From Podochytrium sp. JEL0797 (Eukaryota; Chytridiomycota; Chytridiomycetes; Chytridiales; Chytriomycetaceae), in NCBI GenBank assembly GCA_027596195.1, contig JADGJG010000799.1, forward strand, positions 1 to 12,335: DNA of 12,335 bases. Direction: 5' to 3'. Shown here piece after piece: positions 1 through 7,592 of the stretch (position 1 is its first letter; each line of letters starts with the position of its first letter). The notes beneath the pieces are model-generated. The model made no database searches and was not told where the DNA came from. It worked only from the letters and a program-made list of their open reading frames with translations. Position numbers and translations under genes: made by a program.

Positions 1-594
1 GTAATCACCGACCACGCCGTGTTTTGCGGGAAGCAGACCCGAAATAATGGAATACTGGTTGGGGAACGACTGGGCGGGGAAAACGGGCTGCAGGGTGGCC
101 ACGGCAGATTGTTGGAAGAATGCGTACAGGTTGGGAGTGGTTGATTTATCTGCAAGAGGAAGGAAGGGGAGTGAGAAATGATCTATTTGCGGACTCAGTC
201 ACTGAGACTACGGTCACTGTACCCAAATAGTCCATTCTGAATCCATCGAGACCAACAAGGAGAGTCAGCGAGGGAGCAACGCCGGCTTTCGCTGGAGTGT
301 CGGTGTTTTTGCGCAGCGCCAGCGGCAGCGCTACGGCGAGCGAAACTGCAACAACAACAACGGCGCCAATCACAGCGTAAATGGCAACTTGGCGCCGAGT
401 CAAAGTGGTGCGGATTCCATCCTGTTTCAATTGATCAGATCGAGTCGCTGAAGAAGCAAGATCAAGATCAATAATACCGCTTCGGCCGCAGTCGATCGCT
501 GCTTGAACATCGATCCAAACATGCCCTTCTTGTTGCCAAAGAAGCCCTTGCCGTCAGAAACCTCGCGCCGTGCATCAAGATCGATATCGCCCAT
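1..594 (-). CDS. Ectonucleotide pyrophosphatase/phosphodiesterase (ENPP/NPP) family, 5' part only
   Basis: Three exons are visible on the minus strand: 594-478, 421-223 and 149 to the window edge. Introns are 477-422 (56 nt) and 222-150 (73 nt), both GT-AG. Joined, they give an open 155-residue N-terminus. Residues 1-49 are a polar, basic cytosolic tail and about 50-75 form one membrane helix, so the protein should be a type II membrane enzyme with its catalytic domain outside the cytosol or in a vesicle lumen. The phosphodiesterase/alkaline phosphatase fold starts with LLVGLDGFRMDYL (Asp98 is the expected metal ligand), then TPNLYAFF, PVFPAQSFPNQYSIISGL and HGVVGDY, the order seen in NPP enzymes, which cleave phosphodiester or pyrophosphate bonds with two zinc ions. 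The usual nucleophile Thr is Ser133 here. The ATG at 594-592 is the first in-frame Met; a longer reading would need a TTG. The 3' part lies outside the window. Confidence 0.88.
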
Positions 595-1089
595 TTTGGA
601 AAGGAGATTGCAAAGGATCAAAAAATTCCATTTTCGATTTCGGCGCCTTTTCCATCACTTTTGGCTGCGCACGTGCCAGAGAGGTACAATTTTGACGATA
701 ACGCTGCGATAAGGAGGAGCGGAATCTATCAGGAACATGCCATACGTTATACCGTTCACTTGCTAGGGATATACAGATTAGATGGTACAAATAATAAAGG
801 GGTTGATAATTGCCCACAGCCACGCCCACAGCAAATGAATGTCAGAAGAATGATTGCAAGGATCCCACCAAAGCAAAACCGCAAATCACTTCTGGGACCA
901 CTTTTCTCTATCCGCTCGCAATCACAGAATAAACTTTCTCAACTCGACAACCCCAACCGTCTCCACATCCACGATATCCACAGCCTCAATCGAATACAAA
1001 TTGCCCTCAACGCCATGAAATGCAAGTGAATCGATTGACAAGCTCCGGCGGGAAGCAGACTGCGTAGAGAAGAAATGCAATAATTTGAG
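595..1089. other. Intergenic or 3'-flanking stretch, no confident gene
   Basis: This stretch lies upstream of the ENPP-like start and downstream of the unrecognised minus-strand gene, so it should hold the ENPP promoter and that gene's terminator. No clear TATA box or known motif was seen. On the minus strand, a good splice acceptor (pyrimidine tract then ACGCAG, ending at 1060) precedes a stretch that is open in two frames to about 940. It could be a last exon of the gene to the right, but no donor joins it in the frame that reads best. A 122-codon plus-strand frame at 661-1029 begins at a non-ATG codon and shows no recognisable motif. Confidence 0.4.
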
Positions 1090-2501
1090 TTAAAAAATGA
1101 GAAACGCGACACACGGAGAAAATGCAAGAAATTTAAAATCATTTTTTTTATTAGGTTTCCCGGCTTTCCGTTTCGACAAGTCGATCCATAAATGCAGTCG
1201 AGGGCATATGGAGGTTCGTGAAGCGGTTCTCTTTTGAGTCTCGCTTGGGCCGCTTGGGGGTGTGTTTTTGAGGGATGCGGACGCACAGGTGGATGTGTTG
1301 GCGATGAGCATTTCGACTGTGAAGACTGTTCGGAGGTGGACTGGGGGCATGACTGGCGACAAGAGGGAACACGCGGTCAGGACAGTGCGCGTTTGAATTC
1401 CGCACGGGAATATAGGATCTGAACTCAGAGGCGGAGCTAAGACCATTTATCTGGGGGGGCGTCGGGGGGTCAGGGCACCCCTCTAACCCCTTGGCCCCCT
1501 TACTCCGGCAAAAACTGGGGGGGCGCCGACCCCCGCGCCCCCCCGGTAGCTCCGCCACTGTCTGAACTCACCTCGAAACGAAATCTCGAGTCCACTTTCT
1601 TCAACCACCTCGATCTTTTCTTTTGTGACTGCAGACAGAACGTTTTTCGAAAATCCCGTGGCGCAAACCACTTCGGTCCCAGTGACCCTCGTCACACTGT
1701 TATTGTCGCCCAGCAAACACTCCCATTTCGATTCGATAATTTGGTTGCAGAGTCTTGGAAGTCTATTTGACGTTTAAAATCAGGGGGGTGTTTCGAGGTG
1801 TTGAAGAAGCGGGAGGATGATTGTCGTCCAATTAGATGACGTTGAATAGGAAGCAGGATTGATCTTGAGGACAAAGTTCGATTGGGTATTTCTAATGCCC
1901 AGAAAAGATAAGCTCGTATTTGACTGAGACCCGCTCTCCATCACAAAAACAAAACGTACCGATATTCCACCTCCGCCAACAACCTCCTTCACAACCGCCC
2001 CCTCCATCTCAGCCCTCACCTCCAACACATCCACCAAACACGCGTCCGCCCCTTCTAGAAGATTCACAACCTCCACCGTTGCAATCCGCCTTTGCGAATC
2101 CGGAAACACAACCCCCACGGTCACTTGAACCGGTTCCACGTCCCTCAACGATTTCGTCATGCATTTCGGAACACCCACGAGTTGCATCATGGAGTGTCGT
2201 TTGAATTGGTAGGGGAGGCGGTATGTGGGGAGTGCGTTGGGGTTGAAGAATGGGTCTGGGCGAAATCGTCAAAACCATTTCAGTTCAACCCAACACGGAA
2301 GGGAAAGCATTTACCATCAACCAGTCCTTCAAATAGTTCGCTGAATCAAAGTCCTCCGGATCACACATGTTGACATTGATCGTTTCTTTGTTGTTGAGGT
2401 TTCGGCAAAGGGTTGGACCATCGCGGTGATGGACGTGCTCCCAGAAGACACCTTTTGATTGATTTTGATGCGGATAGGGAACAACAAATGATCAGACGCA
2501 T
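1090..2501 (-). CDS. Unrecognised multi-exon gene (hypothetical protein)
   Basis: I do not recognise this protein. A minus-strand exon chain keeps one frame through good GT-AG sites: 2501-2452, 2340-2315, 2255-1960, about 1719-1572, then from 1352. The introns are 2451-2341, 2314-2256 (GTAAAT donor), 1959 to about 1720 (GTACGT donor) and 1571-1353 (GTGAGT donor, CTGAC branch site, TCGCCAG acceptor). The best coding evidence is exon 2255-1960, which encodes an acidic, valine-rich stretch (for example VQVTVGVVFPDSQRRIATVE), and exon 1719-1572, ending KIEVVEESGLEISFRG. The many alternating beta-type residues suggest a beta-rich globular domain. Three points are unsettled: the first exon, whose ATG at 2501 gives MRLIICCSLSASKSIK; the acceptor near 1720, as another AG at 1757 would need a different phase; and the 3' end, where one frame stops at 1090 and another, KENRFTNLHMPSTAF..., stops at 1151. 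The last intron carries a MITE. The start lies 115 bp from the divergent LRR gene. Confidence 0.45.
1418..1425. repeat. Target-site duplication of the MITE, left copy
   Basis: TCTGAACT directly abuts the CAG end of the element and matches 1561-1568 perfectly. The 8-bp length fits hAT integration. Confidence 0.88.
1426..1560. mobile_element. hAT-like MITE (135 bp, non-autonomous)
   Basis: The element begins CAGAGGCGGAGCTA and ends with the reverse complement of CAGTGGCGGAGCTA, so its terminal inverted repeats match at 13 of 14 positions. It is flanked on both sides by TCTGAACT, a perfect 8-bp duplication. The CAG-start termini and the 8-bp duplication are the hallmarks of hAT transposons. The interior is extremely G/C rich, with runs of 6-7 G or C and an internal direct repeat CTGGGGGGGCG at about 1451 and 1516. 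It is too short to code for a transposase and must have been moved by one elsewhere. It lies inside an intron of the minus-strand gene. Removing the element and one duplication shrinks that intron from 219 to 76 nt, the usual size here. Confidence 0.9.
1561..1568. repeat. Target-site duplication of the MITE, right copy
   Basis: TCTGAACT, identical to 1418-1425. On the minus strand it covers roughly intron positions +4 to +11, overlapping the GTGAGT donor, so the donor (1571-1566) remained whole after insertion. Confidence 0.88.
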
Positions 2502-2615
2502 TGAAAAAAATTTCGCCAAGGGCTCAATTGATATCTTCGCATGAGCAAACAATTTTTTTTTAATCTTAACATTTGGATTTTAGTGGGCGCCCCCTGAAGC
2601 GATCCTTACTTCGCG

Positions 2616-3827
2616 ATGGATTCTGAGCGCCAGCTGCCACTTCATCCAACCATTGGGGACCTCTTTGCTCACGTCGCGCAGATGCACTCGGACTTGCCAA
2701 CCCAACTGAACCAATTGGCTGAACGTCAAGAACTGATCATGGCTTCCCCCGGCACAACGCTCGCCCGGATCGAGGATACCCAATCATCTGTACAGAACTC
2801 AATCGCCACGATCCAATCACTTTCCCTCCAGATCCTGCACCTCCAAAGCCCCAACAAAATGCACCAAACTCGTTTGAACAGTCTTCCTTCGGAGGTGGTG
2901 GCATTGATCCTGAGTTGGATTCACCCCAAGCTTGTCTGGAAGCTGCGTCAACTCTCTCGGTCTTTCAAGCGCATGATTTCAACCAAATCGTTCGCGTTGC
3001 TCAACATCTCTCGCTTCCTCCCCGCGCCCGACACCACACGCGTCAAATCCTTGGGGGTGCCATCCGACATCGATGTCAGCTACTTGAAGGCCACACTCTC
3101 ATACCAAACCGTCTACATCCAACGTTATCTGAACCACATGCACACCATCCGATGGGGGATCGACGAATCCGACCGCAAAGTCCCACACGCGCTCCGGCTC
3201 AACTCTCGGTTTCCAATGGCACTTCTTACTTCAAAAGTTCTAGTCCGCCTGGCCCTCGTGAACTGCAAGATCACCGGCGCGATTCCCGCCGAAATCGCGA
3301 ATCTCAAGAATCTCCAAGAGCTCGACTTGGACTCCAACGCGTTGTGTGGCAACATTCCCTATGAACTCGCCGAGTTGTCGCACCTGACGCGTCTCGTGTT
3401 GTCCAACAACCGTCTGCTTAGCGGTCCGTTGCCGCCTGCACTCGTGCGACTGCAAATACTCGAATATCTCGCCATCAGGGGAACGGGTATCTCTGGGTCA
3501 ATTCCACCGCAGTGGGGGGACCTGTCCAAGTTGAAAGAACTCCATCTCGATGGAAATTCGGGACTGACTGGTTCGATTCCGCGAGAGCTCGGAGGTCTGA
3601 GCCAGCTTCAAACATTTTGGCTGGGTGGGTGCAATCTGTCGGGGGAGATTCCTCATGAGCTCGGTGAGCTCGAGAGGTTGGAGGATTTGGATTTGTCGGG
3701 CAACATGCTCTTGTGTGGTGAGGTGCCGGCGGCGTTGGGGGGGTTGGATCAGATTGATTTGAGTCGATGTCCGCGTTTGATACTGGGATACGCGTTTCAC
3801 GCGAAAATGAGTCCAGGAATGCAGTGA
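2616..3827 (+). CDS. F-box-like/plant-type leucine-rich repeat protein, copy 1
   Basis: An intronless 403-residue protein. Residues 1 to about 85 are polar and partly helical, with no signal peptide. Next comes an F-box-like motif, LPSEVVALILSWIHPKLVWK, followed by a basic LRQLSRSFKRMI; this matches the usual F-box pattern (LPxE, hydrophobic helices, final RxF). After a linker with WGIDESDR, about seven 24-25-residue repeats of the plant-specific type follow (LxxLxLxxNxLxGxIPxEL, for example LDLDSNALCGNIPYELAELS). The protein then ends after SRCPRLILGYAFHAK. By domain order it could be a cytosolic substrate receptor of an SCF ubiquitin ligase, but partner binding is not shown by sequence. The start is ATG 2616, aligned with the ATG of copy 2. 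Relative to copy 2 it lacks 8 residues before the F-box and has three extra residues (GMQ) at the end. An AATAAATAAT signal lies about 90 bp after the stop. Confidence 0.9.
   Translation: MDSERQLPLHPTIGDLFAHVAQMHSDLPTQLNQLAERQELIMASPGTTLARIEDTQSSVQNSIATIQSLSLQILHLQSPNKMHQTRLNSLPSEVVALILSWIHPKLVWKLRQLSRSFKRMISTKSFALLNISRFLPAPDTTRVKSLGVPSDIDVSYLKATLSYQTVYIQRYLNHMHTIRWGIDESDRKVPHALRLNSRFPMALLTSKVLVRLALVNCKITGAIPAEIANLKNLQELDLDSNALCGNIPYELAELSHLTRLVLSNNRLLSGPLPPALVRLQILEYLAIRGTGISGSIPPQWGDLSKLKELHLDGNSGLTGSIPRELGGLSQLQTFWLGGCNLSGEIPHELGELERLEDLDLSGNMLLCGEVPAALGGLDQIDLSRCPRLILGYAFHAKMSPGMQ
2870..3811 (+). repeat. Homogenised block shared by LRR copies 1 and 2 (left copy)
   Basis: Aligned by eye, 942 nt match 5007-5948 without a gap and with about 9 substitutions. 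The last 310 nt or so are identical. The preceding 260 nt carry about 23 substitutions and a 24-nt indel, so divergence changes abruptly at the start of the F-box segment. Confidence 0.85.
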
Positions 3828-4728
3828 GGGTGATTTTTACGATGGGTTGAAGCCATCACCACAATCACTTTCTTTGCAAACCTTCTTTTCTCTTGTAAGC
3901 CCAATATTTTTAGAATATTTAATAAATAATAATTATAAGTTACGGACGCATGTTTAAGTTCAAATCAAGGATGTGTGGCGGCTCAAATGAAAATCTCCAT
4001 TATTTTTATCTTCGGTCGATTTATCAGCGCTTGCCAAAAGTCAACCAATTATTTATGATAGAATGAGGAAGAAGGGGGAGAGAAAGATGGTTTTGAAAAT
4101 TGATACATTTTCTATCGAATTTTCGAAGTATCGTGAACTCCTCTTCACTTAGACTCTTAGAGTGCGATGTTTGCCGGTTCTGGGATACCCAAACATGGAG
4201 ATGACTCCTTATCGCTCTCCACGGGCAAAAAAGTGCCAAGACTGGAAGGATGGAGATCCCATTTCATTCCGCGAGATCTGGCCCGAAATGGTGCTCTGTA
4301 AGTACACTACCGCATTACCAGTCACTTGCGATTCCGCTCTCCCTCATTGTCATTTTCACCTTTGCCACTTAATCACGCAAAGGCGTTATCTCCCAAATCA
4401 CAAGCCCGGAAAAGAAAGTCGGAATTTGTCAGCATCTTCTTTTGGAAATCGATGTTTATTAACTCGGAAATTATATAATATCGCGGGGTTTCGGAAATGG
4501 AGTTTTTCTCTGGTCGCCCTGTTTTTGAGTGCTCATTTGGTGAAGGTGGTGCACTGAGATCCTAAAGTGATAACAACAAAATAGATGATAGACCCCGCTT
4601 CGCAATATCCACTCACGTCCCTCCGGATTGAATGTTTCGCGGCGGTTGGGTACATCCGTTTTTGAACACAAATTTTTTTTCTGGATCAAGTGCATTCGTA
4701 CCCTTCCTGCCATTATCGTTTAATCTCG
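3828..4728. other. Spacer between LRR copies 1 and 2
   Basis: An AT-rich stretch of about 900 bp. It opens with the 3' flank of copy 1, which holds AATATTTAATAAATAATAAT at 3915-3934, a likely cleavage/polyadenylation region. A possible small spliced gene sits at 4167-4557 and is listed separately. No homology to the flanks of copy 2 is obvious, except a shared TAGAATATT..AATAAT-type motif downstream of both stops (about 3911 and 6006). The 60 bp before the copy 2 ATG contain a T8 tract. I see no transposon termini here. Confidence 0.4.
4167..4557 (+). CDS. Possible small two-exon gene, unrecognised
   Basis: A textbook donor (GTAAGT, 4298) and an acceptor (CACGCAAAG, ending at 4382) define an 85-nt intron. 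Two overlapping readings both stay open across it. From ATG 4167 the product is 101 residues, starts MFAGSGIPKHGDDSLSLSTG and stops at 4555-4557. From ATG 4195, in another frame, it is 60 residues, starts MEMTPYRSPRAKKCQDWKDG and stops at 4460-4462. Neither resembles a family I know. That two frames survive the same intron weakens the case for either, and the region may be a decayed gene fragment. The strong donor is the only real evidence. Confidence 0.2.
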
Positions 4729-5955
4729 ATGGATACTGAGCGCCAGCTGCCACTTCATCCAACCATTGGGGACCTCTCTGCCCGCGTCACGCAGATGCAC
4801 TCAGACTTCCCAACCCAACTGAACCAATTGGATGAACGTCAAGAACTGATCATGGCTTGCACCGGCACAACTCTCGCCCGGATCGAGGCTACCCAATCAT
4901 CTGTGCAGAGCTCTATCACCACGATCCGATCCTCCATGATCCTCAGTCATCGTCAACTTTCCCTCCAAATCCTGCATCTCCAAAGCCCCAACAAAACGAT
5001 CCAAAATCGTTTGAACAGTCTTCCTTCGGAGGTGGTGGCATTGATCCTGAGTTGGATTCACCCCAAGCTTGTCTGGAAGCTGCGTCAACTCTCTCGGTCT
5101 TTCAAGCGCATGATTTCAACCAAATCGTTCGCGTTGCTCAACATCTCTCGCTTCCTCCCCGCGCCCGACACCACGCGCGTCAAATCCTTGGGGGTGCCAT
5201 CCGACATCGATGTCAGCTACTTGAAGGCCACACTCTCATACCAAACCGTCTACATCCAACGTTATCTGAACCACATGCACACCATCCGATGGGGGATCGA
5301 CGAATCCGAACGCAAAGTCCCACACGCGCTCCGGCTCAACTCTCGGTTTCCAATGGCACTTCTTACTTCTAAAGTTCTAGTCCGCCTGGCCCTCGTGAAC
5401 TGCAAGATCACCGGTCCGATTCCTGCCGAGATCGCGAATCTCAAGAATCTCCAAGAGCTCGACTTGGACTCCAACGCGTTGTGTGGCAACATTCCCTATG
5501 AACTCGCCGAGTTGTCGCACCTGACGCGTCTCGTGTTGTCCAACAACCGTCTGCTTAGCGGTCCGTTGCCGCCTGCACTCGCGCGACTGCAAATACTCGA
5601 ATATCTCGCCATCAGGGGAACGGGTATCTCTGGGTCGATTCCACCGCAGTGGGGGGACCTGTCCAAGTTGAAAGAACTCCATCTCGATGGAAATTCGGGA
5701 CTGACTGGTTCGATTCCGCGAGAGCTCGGAGGTCTGAGCCAGCTTCAAACATTTTGGCTGGGTGGGTGCAATCTGTCGGGGGAGATTCCTCATGAGCTCG
5801 GTGAGCTCGAGAGGTTGGAGGATTTGGATTTGTCGGGCAACATGCTCTTGTGTGGTGAGGTGCCGGCGGCGTTGGGGGGGTTGGATCAGATTGATTTGAG
5901 TCGATGTCCGCGTTTGATACTGGGATACGCGTTTCACGCGAAAATGAGCCCGTAA
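4729..5955 (+). CDS. F-box-like/plant-type leucine-rich repeat protein, copy 2
   Basis: An intronless 408-residue paralog of the gene at 2616-3827. Residues 1-90 form a polar N-terminus (MDTERQLPLHPTIGDL). The F-box-like motif spans 98-130, a linker 131-217 and seven plant-type LRRs about 218-385 (starting LVRLALVNCKITGPIPAEIA). The sequence ends HAKMSP. Met at 4729 is the first ATG in frame; the frame extends upstream to 4690 only through a GTG. It carries eight residues just before the F-box (around IRSSMILSHRQ) that copy 1 lacks. From 5007 to 5948 it is about 99% identical to 2870-3811 at the DNA level, whereas the first 280 nt are clearly more diverged. Similarity ends close to the start and stop codons. 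A role in SCF-type substrate recognition is inferred from domain order only. Confidence 0.9.
   Translation: MDTERQLPLHPTIGDLSARVTQMHSDFPTQLNQLDERQELIMACTGTTLARIEATQSSVQSSITTIRSSMILSHRQLSLQILHLQSPNKTIQNRLNSLPSEVVALILSWIHPKLVWKLRQLSRSFKRMISTKSFALLNISRFLPAPDTTRVKSLGVPSDIDVSYLKATLSYQTVYIQRYLNHMHTIRWGIDESERKVPHALRLNSRFPMALLTSKVLVRLALVNCKITGPIPAEIANLKNLQELDLDSNALCGNIPYELAELSHLTRLVLSNNRLLSGPLPPALARLQILEYLAIRGTGISGSIPPQWGDLSKLKELHLDGNSGLTGSIPRELGGLSQLQTFWLGGCNLSGEIPHELGELERLEDLDLSGNMLLCGEVPAALGGLDQIDLSRCPRLILGYAFHAKMSP
5007..5948 (+). repeat. Homogenised block shared by LRR copies 1 and 2 (right copy)
   Basis: Partner of 2870-3811, direct orientation, 2137 bp apart. The amino-acid changes seen are Asp to Glu, Ala to Pro and Val to Ala (left to right copy); the rest are silent. 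Confidence 0.85.
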
Positions 5956-6345
5956 TTTTTATATACAGAATAATCAGTTGCTGGCATGGTATTGGCATGG
6001 TATCATTAGAATATTAAATAATCAATTCATTTTTTTGCATTTTTTTCTTCATTTTTAATTTCGCTTATTTATTTGCTTAACAAATTGTGTGGCATTGTCA
6101 CCCTTTGAATTGTCCGAATTGTCGCCACTGACGTGTCTCGAGTTGATCAACAACTGCTTGCTTTCTTAAATTTTTTTCCCACTCCTCGACAGTGTGTAAT
6201 AAATTGTATGTTATTGCTGCTCTAAGTATATAGCGCCAGTAATTATATATTTTCATAGTGGTAGTTTAGAAGGAGAAAAGAAAAGAGAAAAATCAAAAAA
6301 TGAATACAAAAACAACGCCAAGCCCCTCCATTCGCACGTAAGATA
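5956..6345. other. AT-rich spacer between LRR copy 2 and the zinc-finger gene (convergent)
   Basis: This is the shared 3' flank of two convergent genes. It contains an imperfect tandem repeat (TGGCATGGTATTGGCATGGTAT at 5983-6004), a likely poly(A) region (AGAATATTAAATAAT, from about 6007) and the LRR relic listed at 6078-6166. The rest is AT-rich with T-runs, and no coding frame is supported. Confidence 0.5.
6078..6166 (+). pseudogene. Degenerate fragment of the F-box/LRR family
   Basis: The stretch AACAAATTGTGTGGC ... TTGTCGCCACTGACGTGTCT ... TTGATCAACAACTGCTTGCT aligns with the LRR coding segment around 3327-3420 (TTGTGTGGCAACATTCCC ... TTGTCGCACCTGACGCGTCT ... AACAACCGTCTGCTT). About 75-80% of bases match by eye, with small indels. 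The LRR frame is broken by a TGA and a shift, so this is not coding. It looks like the remnant of a fourth copy or of a partial tandem duplication, lying about 120 bp after the stop of copy 2. Confidence 0.7.
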
Positions 6346-7176
6346 TTATTCCTCATCTTGCCCATATTCTTGATTCCTTACGCCAGCTCCGCCCCCGACA
6401 CCCTTCCCATAATTCGGCCGTCTCGCATACTCACCCAACCCACACCGCCTCTCGTGCCTCTTCAAGTTGCTCAACACGGTAAACTTCCACTCACATCCCT
6501 CTCTGCGACAACTATACGGCCGGTTCCCTGTGTGTGAGTTCATGTGCGTTTTGAGCGTCGACGGGCGTTCAAAGTCTTTGGGACACAGCGTGCATTTGTA
6601 CTTTTTGGGCGCTGCGAAGGAGGCAACGTCTCCGTTGGGAGATGTTGGGGAAAGAAGGGTGGTGTTGGAGTTGGTTCGGACGGGTTGGGACGCGACGATG
6701 CTTGATTTGGGAAGTGTGGGTTCAAAACCGGAAGGCGAGCTTGTGGACGCGTCGTCAAACGTATACTCTTGCCTCAGTTCGTCATTGTACTCGGATAAAT
6801 TGTCATCCATGTGCGTGTCATCTTGCAACGCGTGATACGAGGTCTGTTCAGTCTCGAGCGCTTGCTGGTGTTGCTTCTGCTGCTGATGCAACACGAAGCG
6901 CTCATGCAGAAACTGAAAAACCTCGCGTTCTTGGTCCGTGAGCGTGTGCTCCGTGAGTAGAGGCTGGTCTGGGGATTGCGGCTCCGGGGACGGGAGGTGG
7001 CTACGGTTCGCTGAGTGGGACGGGGTGTGTGTCCCTGGAACAGCAGCCGACGTGGAAGCCAGGTGTGGGGATCCGATGGGGGACTGGTTGTGGTGGTTCA
7101 GACGCGACGCGAATTTAAGAAAGAGGGACGCGGTCTCTGTGTCCAAGGACGCGTTGGAAGATGGGAAGGTGGCCAT
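6346..7176 (-). CDS. C2H2-type zinc-finger protein (two fingers), probable transcription factor
   Basis: An intronless protein of 276 residues if started at ATG 7176-7174 (MATFPSSNASLDTETASLFL). The frame is open further upstream and has another ATG at 7323-7321; I prefer the shorter form because the extra residues look like translated leader. Residues 30-75 are Ser/Pro/His-rich, and 88-110 form a Gln-rich helix (HQQQKQHQQALETE). Residues 115-145 are acidic and could be an activation region. Two adjacent fingers lie at 193-245. Finger 1 is C195-x2-C198-x12-H211-x3-H215. A TGNRPY linker follows. Finger 2 is C223-x4-C228-x12-H241-x3-C245, so its last ligand is Cys. The tail is Gly-rich and ends in acidic residues. 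Tandem fingers joined by a TGxxP linker normally bind DNA in the nucleus. The target is unknown. The gene diverges from DHODH. Confidence 0.85.
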   Translation of the reverse strand: MATFPSSNASLDTETASLFLKFASRLNHHNQSPIGSPHLASTSAAVPGTHTPSHSANRSHLPSPEPQSPDQPLLTEHTLTDQEREVFQFLHERFVLHQQQKQHQQALETEQTSYHALQDDTHMDDNLSEYNDELRQEYTFDDASTSSPSGFEPTLPKSSIVASQPVRTNSNTTLLSPTSPNGDVASFAAPKKYKCTLCPKDFERPSTLKTHMNSHTGNRPYSCRREGCEWKFTVLSNLKRHERRCGLGEYARRPNYGKGVGGGAGVRNQEYGQDEE

Positions 7177-7592
7177 TGAAGATGGTTGGGAGGGGCGTTG
7201 TCTCCTTTTCGGGAATGATTCTCTGGATTCTCTGACGAGGCTTCCTTTTCTTTGTGCGAATCTCAAGAGATTGGGAGGAGGCAGAGACAAAGCCTTTGCG
7301 AATCTGATTGGCAAAGTGATCATCCAAGTTTCTTTGTTCTTTTCGTGGAGAAAAAAAGATCTTCTTTCTCTCCTTTTTCCATTATTACGGAGTATAATCG
7401 GAGCGAGAAACGCCTTCACCTCACCTCACCCAGTATTGTGGCATAAAACATAAGGCTGAACCATGGCAAAGCCGCAATATGGCTTGACGCTCAAACGTCA
7501 GCGTAAATCTTCATGAAAATCGATACACAAATATTGTAGAATGCGTATCATTCAAAGAAATTGGTCGGAAACGCGTCAATCACCGAATCGCA
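7177..7592. other. Divergent promoter region between zinc-finger and DHODH genes
   Basis: About 420 bp shared by two diverging genes. The left 240 bp could be 5' leader of the zinc-finger gene, whose frame stays open here. The right part should hold the DHODH promoter and, if present, an exon for a mitochondrial targeting sequence. I could not identify such an exon; a Kozak-like CCATGG at 7461-7466 opens only a 17-codon frame. No clear TATA element was seen. Confidence 0.35.

Noticed and set aside
661..1029. A 122-codon plus-strand frame
   Set aside because: It starts at a non-ATG codon, has no recognisable domain, and overlaps a better splice acceptor and coding-like reading on the other strand.
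943..1059. A last exon of the unrecognised minus-strand gene (reading SLAFHGVEGNLYSIEAVD)
   Set aside because: The acceptor is good and the reading looks protein-like, but no upstream donor joins it in that frame with a sound splice site, so it was left out of the gene model and only noted.
2281..2380. First exon of the unrecognised gene in the frame PEDFDSANYLKDWLM
   Set aside because: It looks coding, but joining it to the next exon through the good GTAAAT donor gives a stop. It would need a 34-nt intron with a weak donor. The alternative 26-nt exon (ELFEGLVD) keeps frame.
2915..3364. A 149-codon overlapping frame in LRR copy 1, also present in copy 2
   Set aside because: It persists in both copies only because the DNA is about 99% identical. 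It lies fully inside the LRR gene and has no family motif.
4690..4728. A longer N-terminus for LRR copy 2
   Set aside because: It would begin at GTG. ATG 4729 aligns exactly with the ATG of copy 1, and similarity between copies starts there.
5377..5937. A 186-codon minus-strand frame opposite the LRR repeats of copy 2
   Set aside because: A shadow of the repeats on the coding strand. In copy 1 the same reverse frame is interrupted, as expected for non-coding sequence.
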